This document shows, piece after piece, positions 13,442 to 24,838 of a stretch of 64,000 bases of DNA. The notes below the pieces were generated by a model. That model made no database searches. It was not told the DNA's origin and was given only the letters and a program-made list of their open reading frames with translations. This stretch comes from Buxus sempervirens (lineage: Eukaryota; Streptophyta; Magnoliopsida; Buxales; Buxaceae). The stretch's first letter is position 1, and the number at the start of each line of letters is the position of its first letter. Location: the NCBI GenBank assembly GCA_947561395.2, contig OX387184.1:17712205-17776204 (forward strand), given 5' to 3'. The position numbers were made by a program, and so were the translations under genes.

Positions 13442-13450
13442 TATAAATAG
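13442..13450 (+). promoter_or_regulatory. TATA box of solo LTR A
   Basis: TATAAATAG in the context GCCTATAAATAGGAGG, followed by a leader (GGCTCCTCCTC, CAAATGG) shared with LTR B. Homology between the two LTRs resumes at this element, which fits the U3/R boundary. It could still drive transcription into flanking DNA. Confidence 0.75.
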
Positions 13451-16011
13451 GAGGCTCCTCCTCAAGCAAATGGGCACTCAACTCTTGTTTTGAATTCTCG
13501 CAAAGAAGAACTCCAAGAGAAGAAGAAAACCGCTGTGGAATCGCCTCCAGAACTCAGGTAAGCCTCAACTTTTCTTTTTATTTTCTGTCTTTACATTCCT
13601 AGATCTAGATCTTTTCTTCTACCTTTCTGTAGTGTAAAGCCTTCTTTGTATGTGTGGAAATCCTTCCCCGACTCAAAGTATCTCAAGACTCCCCTAGCCG
13701 TAAAACGTGAAGGCGGATCTAGGAGAAACGAGACTGGGGATTGACCCTAGTGCTAGAACCCATGTAGCATAAGGCTTTTGAATGTTTGAAAACCGTTCCA
13801 TAATCAAAGTACCCTTGATTATTTCGAAGATCCGTTTTTAACGGGGAGAGAGAACAGAGGGAAACGATAATGGAACGGAACCCTAGGCTATGCTAGAACC
13901 TATTTTTGTTGAATCTATATGCATGTGTATTAATCTTGTTTGGTTTTTCACTCTTGCACACATATTACACTTTTTTTGGTGAATAGGCTCACATTTGGGG
14001 ATTTATTACATTCATTGTGATAAATCTCCAATAAATGGCCTGAATCAAATTCTGGAGTGTTTTTAAATGTTTTTCAAAGGTTTTGAATTCATCTCACACG
14101 AATCTCACACACTTTGTCAATTTTCGGATTTGATTTTCTTCAAAAGTGGCTTACTTGTACCCTTACTTCGGACGCTCATAACTTCATCGTCCGGATGAAT
14201 TTTGGAGCGATTCCAGAACCATGGGAAAGGTGAGGCTGTCTAGTTTATGTCCACCAAATTTCATAAGTTTCCATCCAGCGGATTGTTGACACCTCTCTGT
14301 CGAAGTTAAGTGGACAGTTCAGGTTCAAATACAGAACTTGTCACTTCGACGGACCGCCATGTGTTCGTTTTAAGTCCGATTCGAGTGATTTTTGTTTCTG
14401 AGTACTCCTTTATGAGTCTATTTTCAAATCCAGTTGGTTTCATAATTTTTGAATTTCATTTGAATTATTGGTAGCCGATTTACTCAGAACTGTTCATTTG
14501 TACTTTTCTGGGTAAATCTGTGATCTTCGGGGCCTGTTCGGGAGACCACCCAAGGCACATCCGAAGGGATTTTTGTATTAGGCTAGTTTCTTTTGAAATA
14601 TGGCCATACAAACTTCAATCACACCAAATTTCGTGGATTTTTATGTAGTGGATTTTTTTAGACAATTTTCCAAAGTTGCCCACTTACCACTTCTAAAAAT
14701 CCCCAGCAGCAACTTCAAAGGAGCATAACTCCTAGATTTTTCATCGGAATGAAGTGAAATTTTGCATGAGACTCTTATTTATTATAATCTTTCAAATGGA
14801 TTTGGTTTGATTTGATTTAAAATTGTATTTGAATGATTTCAAGACAAATGGCATACTTTTTACCAAACTTCCCGGATTTGATTTAACTTGGTTTTGAGCA
14901 ACTTGTGCTTTGATTTCCAACTCTTTAATGTTCCAGAAATGATATTGACATAAAAGGAGAACCCAAAATTCATTTGGATTCTCATGTGAAGATATTATAC
15001 ATTTGACCTTTTTCAAGGTTTCTCATGATTTTTAGCAAGCTTTCTTACTTTGTTTTCGCATGAACATACACTTGGCAACCACTTCGTGTGGATGAATGGG
15101 GGTGCCTAACACCTTCCCCCGTTCATAATCTAATCCCCTTACCCATCTCTGGATTTGATTTTCAAGTAGGGTTATTTTTACCCTAGAATTTGTCTTTTAG
15201 CTATTTTTGCTTATTTTGAACTCTTTGGTGTCCATTCTCACCCCAAAATCATGAATGGTGGCGACTCTCCCACTTTTGCGTTGAGCCCGTGTGTTGACGG
15301 AGGGATGATCATTCCGGTGATTTTTTCCCATGTCTCACAGTATGAGATGAATGAAATCGACTGGGTGGTTAAAATTCTGGACAGTGGGGAAGAAAAATGC
15401 GAAAAAATTGGTTGTATGGGCTCTTTCAAAAGGGGTGATAGATTAGCAATAGTGGATTCTGGTCGTAATATGTGGGGTCGATTCCTAAGGCTCTCTGTCT
15501 CAAGAAGAAATCAGAGAGTCTTCTTGATTGTATTACCCATGTTCGATTCTAAGGGAGCGGGGATATATGTTATCAACTCCATAAAATACGTGCTATCTAT
15601 GGAACCTTCAGTGACGAAGAAGGTTAATCTCCCTGGGTTAAAGGAGTTAGTGAGTTTTATTGAAACAGTTGGTTCCGTTCAAGACCTGGCTGGGCTCTGG
15701 TAATAGCAATTTATCCCAGATTAATTGTTTGGAGCACTGCAATCACCTTCTATCAACCGTTCCACTCCCTGTGTTGGAAGGAGATTCAACAAGATATGGA
15801 AAAAGAAGGAATAGCTCTCGGAGCTAAATTCTTTATACTCAGTAAGCAAAAAGCTATTTGTGTGGCAGGTGTCAGTACCTCATTTTTGCGCACCAGAAGT
15901 GCCGAAAATGAAAACCCTAATTGGAAAGTCAAACCCGGAAGGGTCAAAAATTGATTTATTGATCCGGTGCAAATTGACCACCAAACTTCATACATTGGAT
16001 AGAGGATTCCG

Positions 16012-16745
16012 ATACGGTTCTAATGACACCAAGTTTGTTCAAATCGGGGTCCAGATAAAGAAGTTGTGGGATAGTCAAAACTGGGAATAGCAGAAACCGA
16101 CTTTCTACTAAAACCCAGACCAGCTGTCTGATCTGTCCCCAATGGAAAGAGCACTTTGACACGATTCCAACGCAACCAAGTTTGTTGGAATTGGGGTTTC
16201 GGATTGAGAATTATGAACAAAACCGGCTCCCAGGGAGCAGTTTTGACTTTATGATAAAAGTTGATTCAGCGGCTTAATTTTGTCACGGCAGATAGAGATT
16301 TTCGACTCAATTCCAACGCAACTGAGTTTGCTGGAATCAGAGTCCGGATGAAGGAGTTATGGGCCGGTCAAACCTGGGAATAGCAGAAATCGGTTTTCTG
16401 CTAAATCCTAGATTAGCCACCCAAACTTATGTTAGCAGAAAGAGAATCTCGACACGATTCCAACGCACCTGAATTTACTGGAATCGGGGTCCCGGATTGA
16501 AAGATATGAGTAAAACTGGCTCCGGGACGCGACTCTACAATTTTGTTAAAAAACCCGATTTTGCTGCTAAACTCTGGCTCAGTGGGTAGAGAATCTCGAC
16601 CTAACTCCAATGCCACTAAGTTTGCTGAAATCGGACACTAGATGAAAGAGTTATGTCAAGTCAAAAAACTCGCAAAACTGACCACGTGGCAAAAAGGACA
16701 TTAAATAAAAAATCTAAGAATATAATAATATTATTTTGAAAAAAT
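16012..16745 (+). repeat. Five tandem 146-147-bp units
   Basis: The unit anchor (an ACACGATTCC-like decamer followed by AACGCAAC and AGTTTG) occurs at 16012, 16159, 16305, 16452 and 16599: steps of 147, 146, 147 and 147 bp. Units are diverged in base sequence but keep this length with at most 1 bp drift. The same unit recurs three times at 33101, 33247 and 33393 (steps of 146) in the second copy of the element. Confidence 0.85.
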
Positions 16746-18941
16746 ATCTAATTAAGAGATTTAAGATAATTGAAAAATAAAATAAAAGAAGGAATTCTCG
16801 CATGTGGAGAATCCTTCAAAAATAATAATCAAGGATAAAGGGGGGCAAAGTTGGAATAGAGAAAGTTAAAAAAACAAATCTATGAAATATCACAAGGAAA
16901 GAATGGGGACTTGAACACAAATTGTAGTTCATTTTTGTATCTTTTAGTTTTAATCTCACCTTTTATTTTGTTTTAAGTTGACTTTTGATTTCTTTTTAAA
17001 AAAAAGGGGCTACAGCCCCATTATGATTTGGTGACCATTCGGCCTTGCTGTCAGAGGAGACCTCTCAAGGACTTTTCTTTCCTCTCTAGCTTTCTGCTCC
17101 TTTAGCTTTGGTTTTCCCCATTCTTGTCCGAGCTCTCCAATGTTTTTTCTTCCTTCGTCCTTACCTACTCTCCCAAAAAACGAGCAAGTATCCAAGCCCA
17201 TTCTCTCACCTCAAATCCTAGATGAACACCTATTTCTACCCTTGTAATCCCTCCTTTTCTATTTGATCTCTTCCCTATCTTTTTCAAGGAGTCAAGAGAA
17301 GGATCTTTCGGAGTTGAAGGAGGGACTCTAGAGTTGCTGTCAACTCTTGCTTGGAACCACCATACAATCAAGATCAAAGGTAAAACGTGAGGTAATATTC
17401 CTTTTGTCTATTTGTTCAATATATTTCAAGTTTGAATTAATATAAGTAAATTTCCTTGGTCATGCTTATGTATGTTTGTTGATGTATATTCCTAACTCTT
17501 TGGCTCACTTTTGAATATTATTGGGGTCCCTTTGAAAGAAGGAACCTTTCGTATGAAGGAGGTTATCTTATCATGGGAAGTGTCTTACGTATGTTTTCAA
17601 CGACATGAAATCATTCGATTCAAGAGAGAATTGTCCTCTTTGCTTGTATTCTCATGTACCCCATAAGTTCCTTTCTCCTCTTCCCTTTCAAGTAGGATGA
17701 ATGATTTGTTATTCCATTTAATTGCTCACTTATATCTTTCTCATGCTCATACATGATTATACTATCATGCATATACAAGTATATGGCTCAACATATTATT
17801 CTTTTGGGTATTTAAACAAGTTTTGTGTACTTATATGGGTAAGTTTTTTTAAGACTAAAATCCAAGTTTTATTTCCCCTTTTTACTTTATAAAAGACATA
17901 TTCATTAAGTATGTTTTCATCATGTTTATAAATGTTTCTTATTAATAAGCACCATATGAGCACACACGTATTTAGGTGTAAAGTTATAGATTTGTGTGAA
18001 CTGATTTCTATTCACCACAACTATTAGTATGAAGTTTCAAAAACCTTATTATCCTAAGGATCATTAACACACTTTTCTAGTTATTTCTAAGGTTTCTAAA
18101 CTGTTTTTCAAAACATGTTTAATCCTTTAGATCTCTGACTTGATTTCCTGTTATTGAGTGTTTCATATCCCTCTATGTTTAGTTCTTTCATTTTGTCATT
18201 GATCGAGTCAAAGCATGTGTGGATGGCTTGATGAAAGAGTAGAGCTTGAGCTCAAAATGAGCATTTGAGCTACTGTCTGTGCATCTTAGCAGCAGCCGGC
18301 GGACGCCCCTGGGAAACCGGTGAACCTATCTTGGCCGGAATTTGTGGCGTTTTTCGATTTCCAGGTTGAACCGCACTAGGTCTGCGGTCAGACCCAAACC
18401 ACAAGTAAAGTGAGGTCAAGCCCCTTTGAACCCTTAAAACCCACTTCATGGACCGGGTCGGACCCAATCCGACCTGTTTTGATACTGTAGACACCCCAAA
18501 ATTGTACGATTTTTGATAAGTCTTGAAGGAGAGAAATATTTTATTGGGAATTTTAATTCTTAGCATGGGGTTTGAGATCCTTAACCCACTTGAATCCAAA
18601 GCCGCAAAGGAAAAGGCCCGAATTCAATCTTTTATGCAAAGTCAAACTTTTTCGGGTTGAATTTTGTTGACTTTTGACCCCAGAAAATGAAATATTTTTT
18701 AAAGCAAGATTTGAAGATAATTTTTCCCGGTAATCAGGTTTTTAGCAATGTTATTGCATAAATGAATTTTTTGAGATTTTTAATCTTGATAAATACCTTT
18801 GTTTCAAAATGTTGAATCTTTTTACCAGACCTGAAAAACAGGAATTTAGCCTGGAACTGGAAAGTTGACTTTTTATTCACTTGGAATTTGGGTTTGGAAA
18901 TATTTTTAATGGATTCAAATGGGGGGGGGGGGGGGTGTTTG

Positions 18942-19023
18942 CTTATTTACATGTAATATCTTAAGTAAATGGAGATTAAAAAATACGAGGACATTTACTT
19001 AAACGATATTACATATAAATAAG
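18942..19023. repeat. 82-bp palindrome in the U3 of LTR B
   Basis: This is the counterpart of 13009-13090 with only a few changes (for example ACATATAAATAAG in the right arm, which breaks one pair). It lies just after a G15 run. Sequence shared with LTR A stops at the base after it. Confidence 0.9.
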
Positions 19024-19067
19024 CCTGGCCTGAGCAGCTAAGGCTCAAAACCAACCAAAAAGGTGCT

Positions 19068-19334
19068 AACCGTACTGAATGTGCGGTTTTGGTTAATTTG
19101 GTCTGAACCGCCCTGTATGTACGGTTGCAACCGCACACACAGCACGGTTGATATTCATGCTTGTTGCGTGAGCTGCCACGTGGCTTCGCGAAGCTTCTGC
19201 CGTTGGGACACATCGACAGCAATCATGACGAGCGTAACTGAATTGGAACCGCCCTGTATGTGCGATTGAGATGAATTTGCATAGAAACCGCACATATAGG
19301 ACGGTTCTGTAGAAACCGCACTGAGTATACGGTT
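19068..19334. repeat. Array of six AACCG-N11-CGGTT hairpins in LTR B
   Basis: Six 21-nt units with arms AACCG and CGGTT and an 11-nt centre begin at 19068, 19106, 19129, 19247, 19286 and 19314 (unit 4 has CGATT). Units 2 and 3 are near reverse complements two bases apart, so they also form one larger hairpin with 21-nt arms. Units 4 and 5 form a second such pair with an 18-nt gap. In unit 1 the stem extends to 8 bp with one G-T pair. The array is 202 bp before the TATA box, in the same place as the unrelated 39-bp array of LTR A. Confidence 0.9.
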
Positions 19335-19535
19335 TTGGCTGTTTCGGGGATTTGCGAAAGGGCTTGATCTTTGAGCCTTATTTACGCATATTACCTCTCT
19401 CTCAGGGACTTGAATTCCCTATTTCACCCTCCGAAACTTGCTGAATTACTCCAATTCAAGCCTTTGAGGAGAATTGGAATAATCTAGAAGGCTTTTTTGG
19501 CCTACCCTTGGGACTCTTCTACCCCTGACTTGGCC

Positions 19536-19544
19536 TATAAATAG
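19536..19544 (+). promoter_or_regulatory. TATA box of solo LTR B
   Basis: TATAAATAG in GGCCTATAAATAGAGGGG. From here on LTR A and LTR B align again: CCTCCTC leader, CAAATGG, then a shared TTTCTGTAGTGTAAAGC block near 19710. Confidence 0.75.
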
Positions 19545-21789
19545 AGGGGTCCTCCTCTTGCAAATGGCTGAGAATTTGAAGCTTGGAAGCTCTGGAAGAA
19601 GAGGGAAAACTCTGCTGGATTGCTGCCTCAAGTGTTCAAGCTACCAAAGGTAAAGCTCCATTTGATTTTCTTGTTTCCTCTTTACATTCAACTCTCCACT
19701 TCTACCTTTCTGTAGTGTAAAGCTAGTGTGTGATTGTTTGCAAGCCCCAAACCTCTTCCAAAGTACCTGGGAATCTTCTCTAGCCATAAAACGTGAAGAG
19801 AGAGCCTTGGGAAAAGGAAGGTGGAATGGACCCTTTAGGCTTAGAACCTACATATGATGAAGAGCATGTTTATTGGTTATGTTGAACCTATGGTTGCTTT
19901 TCTGATCTGTTTTTGTATTTACCTATGGAGAAGATGCACAAATCCATGCTCTCAATAGCAATGGATTCCAACCTTCTCCTAGAAATGTGATTTTCCACAC
20001 CTCTTCACACACTTTTCACTATTTTCATCAAATAGGCTAGATCTTGGACTTTCCATGTTCAATATAGAAAATCTGATGTCCCAGGCCTTAGAATGAATTT
20101 CTAGGACTTCATGAGTTGTTTTTCATGATTTCAAATTATTTTGGTTGAATCCACTTGCACACATGCACTGGTTTCACACTTTTATTCAAAGTTCTTCAAA
20201 ACAGGGCAGCATCTGTGGCTTGTCTTAGAAGGCTCACAACTTCATCCTCCGGATGAATTTTTGAGTGATTCCAAAGACATGAGATAGATGAGCATGTCTA
20301 GTTTATATCTGGAAAATTTCGTTTACATTTATGGAGCCAATTTTGGACACCATCTGTTCAAAGTCTGTAAGTCAGTTCAGCCCAGATTGCTGAACTTGCC
20401 GCTTTGATGTTTGCTCAATTTTAATCCGTTTCGAGTGATTTCAATTTCTGAGTTTTCCTTGAGAAGTCTATTTTTATTTCCAACTGGTTTCAGCAGATTT
20501 TGATTTGATTTGTGCCTTGGGTGCTCGATTGACTCAGAGGTGCTCGCTGGCATAGTCCAGAGCTAATCTGTGGTCTTCTAGGCCTGTTCAAGAGAGCACA
20601 CAAGCCACATTTGGGTAGAGTTTGGTGTGAGGTTTTTTTCTTTAGAAAGATGGCACCACATACTTCCTCCATACCAATTTTCATGGATTTTTATTGAGCC
20701 AAACTCCACGAATAGGATTTTGAAAATGCCTACTTAACACTTTTTCCAAGTTATAACAGCAGATTTCAGATGTGGATTTCTCTCTCATTTAAGTCGGATT
20801 GAGCTGAATTTTTTACTGTATACTCTATTATATACCAGTTTTCAAATGGCTTTGGTTTCATTGGATTTGGATTTAAATTGAGTGAGTTATGGTTAATCGA
20901 AGCTTTCAAGTTCTCATAATCTGATTTTTCCAGATTTGCCTTGAATTGGTTTTGCTTCAATTTTTACCTTGATTTTTATTCACTCATGAAGTTCTAAGAG
21001 GTGATATATCCATGGAGAGAGTTTATATTTATTGGACTACTCATGTGGAATAATCACTTACATTTTGCTTACTTTTAAGCATCCTTTGTCTTTTTTTTTA
21101 TTAAGCAAACAATACTTTAGCATGAGCAAGCATTTGGCAACTGTCTTAGACGGATGAGTGGGGGTGCCTAACACCTTCCCCCGCTCATAACTAATTCCCC
21201 TTACCTGATCTCTGGATTTTTCCTTGTATTAGAGCTACTTTGGCTCTATTAGGCATAGATGAACCCTTTGGTGTCCATTCACACCTTAAAAGGGATGGTG
21301 GCGACTCTTTACCTTTATCGATCCCCGCGTGACGATATCGGAGGTCATCCTAGATGACATTTCCATGTCTCACAGATACAAGTTAAACCCATTGGGCTTT
21401 TAGGTCATTCTAAGCCCATTTTAGACTTGGGTCAATCTGGACCCATCCAAGCTTTAGTGGGCCTTCCAACGGGGCCCACTATCAGCCCGGCCCACACCAA
21501 AGCCCGTTTCTCATAAATGGGTCATGGGTCATTTGGATAACTACCTAGGGGTCACTCCAAACCCATTGGGCCTTAAAAATCTTAAACTCATGTAATTTGC
21601 ATGATTAAATTAATTCAAAACCAAATTAACCAAATCCAACAAGGGTTACCCAATAACCCTTATGGGCCTTGGGCTCAATTAAAATCCAAACTTGGCTGCC
21701 CATGGGCCTTCCAACAGAGCCCATATCCGACTCACTTCACTTAAGTGACTAAAAAGATAAAAATAAAGCATATATTAGATTATTTGGTT

Positions 21790-22756
21790 AGACAATCTAG
21801 CTTCCCATATTTAAGAGAAATTTATTGATATGCTGTTCTTACGCACTCTTGATCCCAATTTGGTGGTTAAAAGGGTTACTTGCCTTGCTTTGCCTCGAAT
21901 GGTATCTTTGGGGAGCATTCAAAGGTTACAATTATTTTGTTGTGAATTTAAAAAGGGTTTTCTTGTTAAAAAAACTTTCAATCATCAAATGCTCTATATG
22001 GCAGCATCTCACTTGCATATCAAAGCTAATTATTTCTTGACAAAACCTCATGGGCAAGTTGACTGGTCCGTTCTTGGACGAGCTTAGTCACCAATTAGTT
22101 GTCCATAAGGTCAGATGGGGCATGACTTTTAAAAGCCAGATAAATTCTTGGACATGCTAGTTCACGTTTGGGAATTTTTGGGCCAACCCAACCCAAAAAA
22201 AAAGTGATTGAATTAGGATTTTGAACCATAATAAATTTGTGTTTTAATAGTCTTGTATATTTAATTTTCTTTCCTAGTTGGTCTTGATTATTTACATATT
22301 TTTTGTTATTAAAAAATATTTTATTTCCTTATTTTCAATAGGTAGGCTCGGCCAGGTTAGGCTTTTACCATTTTGACGAGTAGGCTTGGCTTGGTTATAA
22401 TTCTACAAATTGCGGGCTTAGACAATAACCGTATCTGTTATATATAGTTTGCAGCTTGGCTTGAGCCTATCTTGTGCACAGCCAGGAAAACAATATACCT
22501 TTTGATTAGTTTGACATCCCCTGTGCTTTTCTAATGCATTTCTAAGAGAAATGTTGTCACGTGAAGAATCTGACAATAAGAGTTTTTTTTCTCGTTGTAT
22601 TTGTAAGGATGTTTTCTTTGTTGAAAAATGATAACCATTGGATGCTCCACATGGCAATATCTCCTTGAAAGTGCATGAAAATAGTGCAGACGTTATTATT
22701 TCTTTTAACCACGTAAAAGATTTTTAAAAACAAACTAATTATATTTTATTTAAGAG
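21790..22756. repeat. Unresolved repeat-derived DNA with two diverged copies of a ~90-bp block
   Basis: A block near 21940-22020 (TTTTCTTGTTAAA, then ATGCTCTATATGGCAGCATCTC) recurs in diverged form near 22600-22670 (TTTTCTTTGTTGAA, then ATGCTCCACATGGCAATATCTC). The overlapping open frames at 21825-22087 have no recognised domain. I cannot assign a transposon class. Confidence 0.4.
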
Positions 22757-24838
22757 AAAATTACACTTATCTTCTTTCTGGTTTCGGAGAACTGCAAATA
22801 CCTCTCCTCAAGTTTTTAAAATGATACCAACCTCCCTTTTGATTTTATTGTCAATTGCATGTCCTTCCCTTTTGTATAAATGCTATTAAATTTGATTTTT
22901 TTTTAAATGTATCCTTTTTAAGTAAAAAAAAAGTTCAAGGATTTGATTTTTTTTTTTACAATAAAAATGATTTTTTAAAGGTTTAAAGATAACAATAATC
23001 AATTTAAAATCTTCATTTAAATTTATAATTACTTTAAAAAAGTTAAATAAGGGATAAAATGTTCAATATATTGTTTTTGTTTATTTCACAAGTTGGAAAG
23101 GGAGGTTACTATCATTTCAAAAACCTTAAGACAAGTATTTGTATTTAGAGCTGTAAGTAGGGCGGGCTGGGCTGGGTTTCAATGAGTTCGGGCTCAACCC
23201 TAACTAAACTTGGTGAACCCAAACTCTCCTCGGCCCGCCCTAACCCAAAATCTTTGAGCCCAAACCCAACCCTAAAATTATTTCTTGAGTTCGGGCCAGC
23301 CCAAACTTTTTTTTCTACTTGATACAATGATACATTCACATATATAAGACTGCAATATTTCGATATATATATAATAAAGTTTATTGGCATACATTGATTT
23401 GTTTGTGTATTAGGTTAAAAAATGATCTCTATAAGTCCACCAAACTTTTGATGTGTGTAAAGAGCCTTAGAACAAAATATTCGCTAAGATATTTATGAGT
23501 TTCACATGTCTTCCAATCTGATGCAACCATCCATCATAATGCATGGAATTAACAGCAATACAACAAATACAGTAGCAGAATTAATCCTAACAAGGCATCC
23601 TCTACTCTCAAAGAAACAATAGATAGAACATGATTACTTGATTAGCAAGACATTCCTACATTTCCCACTCAATCACTGTTTCACAAAAATTGCAATGTTG
23701 CATACAGGACCTACCCCATTTGAAATTCCAGAATTAGTTTCATTGCATTTTCACATTGTTTAAGTATTCAAACCTTAATCTAAAAATAATACCTTATACA
23801 AAATCAATCAACTTTTGTAATTTTAAATAGACTTAATATTCATGTTTCCTATCTCTTCCAATTACTTTAGAATCTACGTTTTTTTTTGTTGAGTTATAAT
23901 CTACGTTTCAAATATTAGAACCACGAAATTACGTAAGAAAGCACATGAATCATTTGCATATGATCAAACAAGAACAATAAATCAAGATTTTAGGGGATAT
24001 ATATTGATGTTAAAAATAACATAAAATAAAATACTACTAAAATAACAAGATTTTATGTTTTGCTACCTTATCGGAAATCAAATTTTAGTGAAATTTTGCA
24101 TCCAGCAGTAAAAGACTGGGGATTGAAATATCTGAACTAACTTTGTAGTCAAAGAGGGGTAAATTGTTTTAGATTATATGGTGTATAGCCGAGGAAGAGA
24201 AACAAACCCTCCCAAGCATACATTAATGGATCTCATCCAGATCGAGTATTAGAAAAGAGAGGAATTAAACAGTACCTGAAAGCAGTGAACAAATGGGGAA
24301 AGATGAGATGCCCGATTTGACAAAAATAGCAATCGCAAATCCCTTGCTGTGGGAACTGTATCCCACTGTATTGACGGCGACGCCGACGGCAACTGTATTG
24401 CTAGCTCCTGTTGATCGAGCTCCTTTGTTGGGGGTTTCTCTAGCTAGGTTGTCTTTGAGATGTGAGGTATTGCTAATAAAAGAGAGGGACAGTGAGTCAG
24501 TGAGAGGGGCGAGCAATTCCAACTTCCGTGGTAGAGATATGGGAGAAGACAACAAACTCTTAGGTTTGTAGGAGACAATCCTATGGAGGTTTGCAGGAGG
24601 GGGTTTTAGTGGTATATATATTTCGGGTTATTCAGGTTTTTTCGGGTTGTACCTTGTGAGCCCGAGCCCAACCCAAACTCAACTTCGGGCTCAAGATTGA
24701 GCCCGGCCCAAACCCAAACCCAAACCCAAACTTATTTCTTAAATCGGGCTATTATTCGGGCTGGGTTGGGCGGGTTTCGGGCGGTCCGGGCCAAACTCAC
24801 AGCTCTATTTGTATTGTAGTTGTCAAAAAGAGAAAGGA
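22757..24838. mobile_element. Long-TIR element interrupted by a hAT element
   Basis: The left arm (about 22757-22870) contains CAAATACC, AAAATGATACCAACCTCCCTTT and similar blocks. The reverse complement of about 23040-23137 plus 24808-24838 reads CAAATACTTG, then GAAATGATAGTAACCTCCCTTT. These are diverged inverted arms of about 90-100 bp. The hAT element at 23146-24807 sits in the right arm. The outer ends and the target duplication could not be fixed, so the limits are approximate; Mutator-like is a guess from arm length. Confidence 0.55.
23146..24807. mobile_element. hAT-type element, TIR TAGAGCTGT, TSD TTTGTATT
   Basis: The element begins TAGAGCTGTAAG and ends ACAGCTCTA. Inside the ends it has GGGCGGGCTGGGC-type sequence on the left and the inverted form on the right (GGGCTGGGTTGGGCGGG). 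The 8-bp duplication TTTGTATT lies at 23138-23145 and 24808-24815, which fits hAT. No transposase frame is seen, so it is non-autonomous (1662 bp). An open frame at 24265-24555 (minus strand, 96 codons) starts MLSSPISLPRKLELLAPL and runs to a possible splice donor; it may be a captured gene exon but I do not recognise it. Confidence 0.85.

Larger units (their letters stand above)
12553..15339 (+). mobile_element. Solo LTR A, Ty3/Tat-Ogre-like family, TSD GTATG
   Basis: A 2787-bp LTR begins TGTAGACACCCC and ends CATGTCTCACA. It is flanked by the 5-bp duplication GTATG (12548-12552 and 15340-15344). No internal region adjoins either end, so this is a solo LTR left by LTR-LTR recombination. In order it holds a G17 run (12986-13002), an 82-bp palindrome (13009-13090), a hairpin array (13130-13274), a TATA box (13442), an R/U5-like leader, the phrase GGGGGTGCCTAACACCTTCC near 15098, and GGTGGCGACTC near 15256. 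The last two are, from memory, typical of Tat/Ogre LTRs; the lineage is inference. It shares ends and most of its length with solo LTR B, but not the U3 block before the TATA box. Confidence 0.93.
12064..15720 (+). pseudogene. L1-type LINE ORF1-like remnant, split by solo LTR A
   Basis: Two open blocks flank the solo LTR. The left block (12064-12552) encodes NRFVDVVRR, like the RSFADVV motif of plant LINE ORF1 proteins, and has several stops after 12336. The right block (15345-15703) encodes WGRFLRLSVSRRNQRVFLIV, like the basic FLRLSV...I-P-G segment of the same proteins. Without the LTR and one copy of the 5-bp duplication, the frame reads smoothly across the join as GGWYEMNEIDWVVK, so both blocks were one frame before insertion. 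Stops on both sides show it is dead. The match to LINE ORF1 is by motif memory; a DUF4283-type host gene is the alternative. Confidence 0.5.
18486..21374 (+). mobile_element. Solo LTR B, same family as LTR A, TSD GATAC
   Basis: A 2889-bp LTR begins TGTAGACACCCC and ends CATGTCTCACA, flanked by GATAC on both sides (18481-18485 and 21375-21379). It carries the same G run (18921-18935), palindrome (18942-19023), TATA box (19536), leader and 3' phrase GGGGGTGCCTAACACC (near 21160) as LTR A. From 19024 to about 19530 it has a different U3 block. Because each LTR has its own perfect 5-bp duplication, A and B are two separate insertions and not the two ends of one element. Confidence 0.93.
15870..21780 (+). 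mobile_element. LTR-type element with ~147-bp tandem units (copy 1), split by solo LTR B
   Basis: The left end is probably TGTCAGTACCTC at 15870. The first 100 bp match the start of copy 2 (32953) in diverged form. Five tandem units of 146-147 bp begin at 16012, 16159, 16305, 16452 and 16599, each with a core like ACACGATTCCAACGCAACTGA and then GTCCGGATGAAGGAGTTATG. Downstream is an AT-rich block, a pyrimidine-rich block near 17040-17200 and GGCCCA-rich DNA that continues after solo LTR B (21380-21760), all with counterparts in copy 2. No gag or pol frame is visible. The right end is not resolved. A non-autonomous LTR element or long solo LTR is the best reading. Confidence 0.55.

Noticed and set aside
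12553..21374. One LTR retrotransposon with LTRs A and B and a 3.1 kb internal region
   Set aside because: Each LTR has its own perfect and different 5-bp duplication directly at its TG...CA ends, so they are separate solo LTRs.
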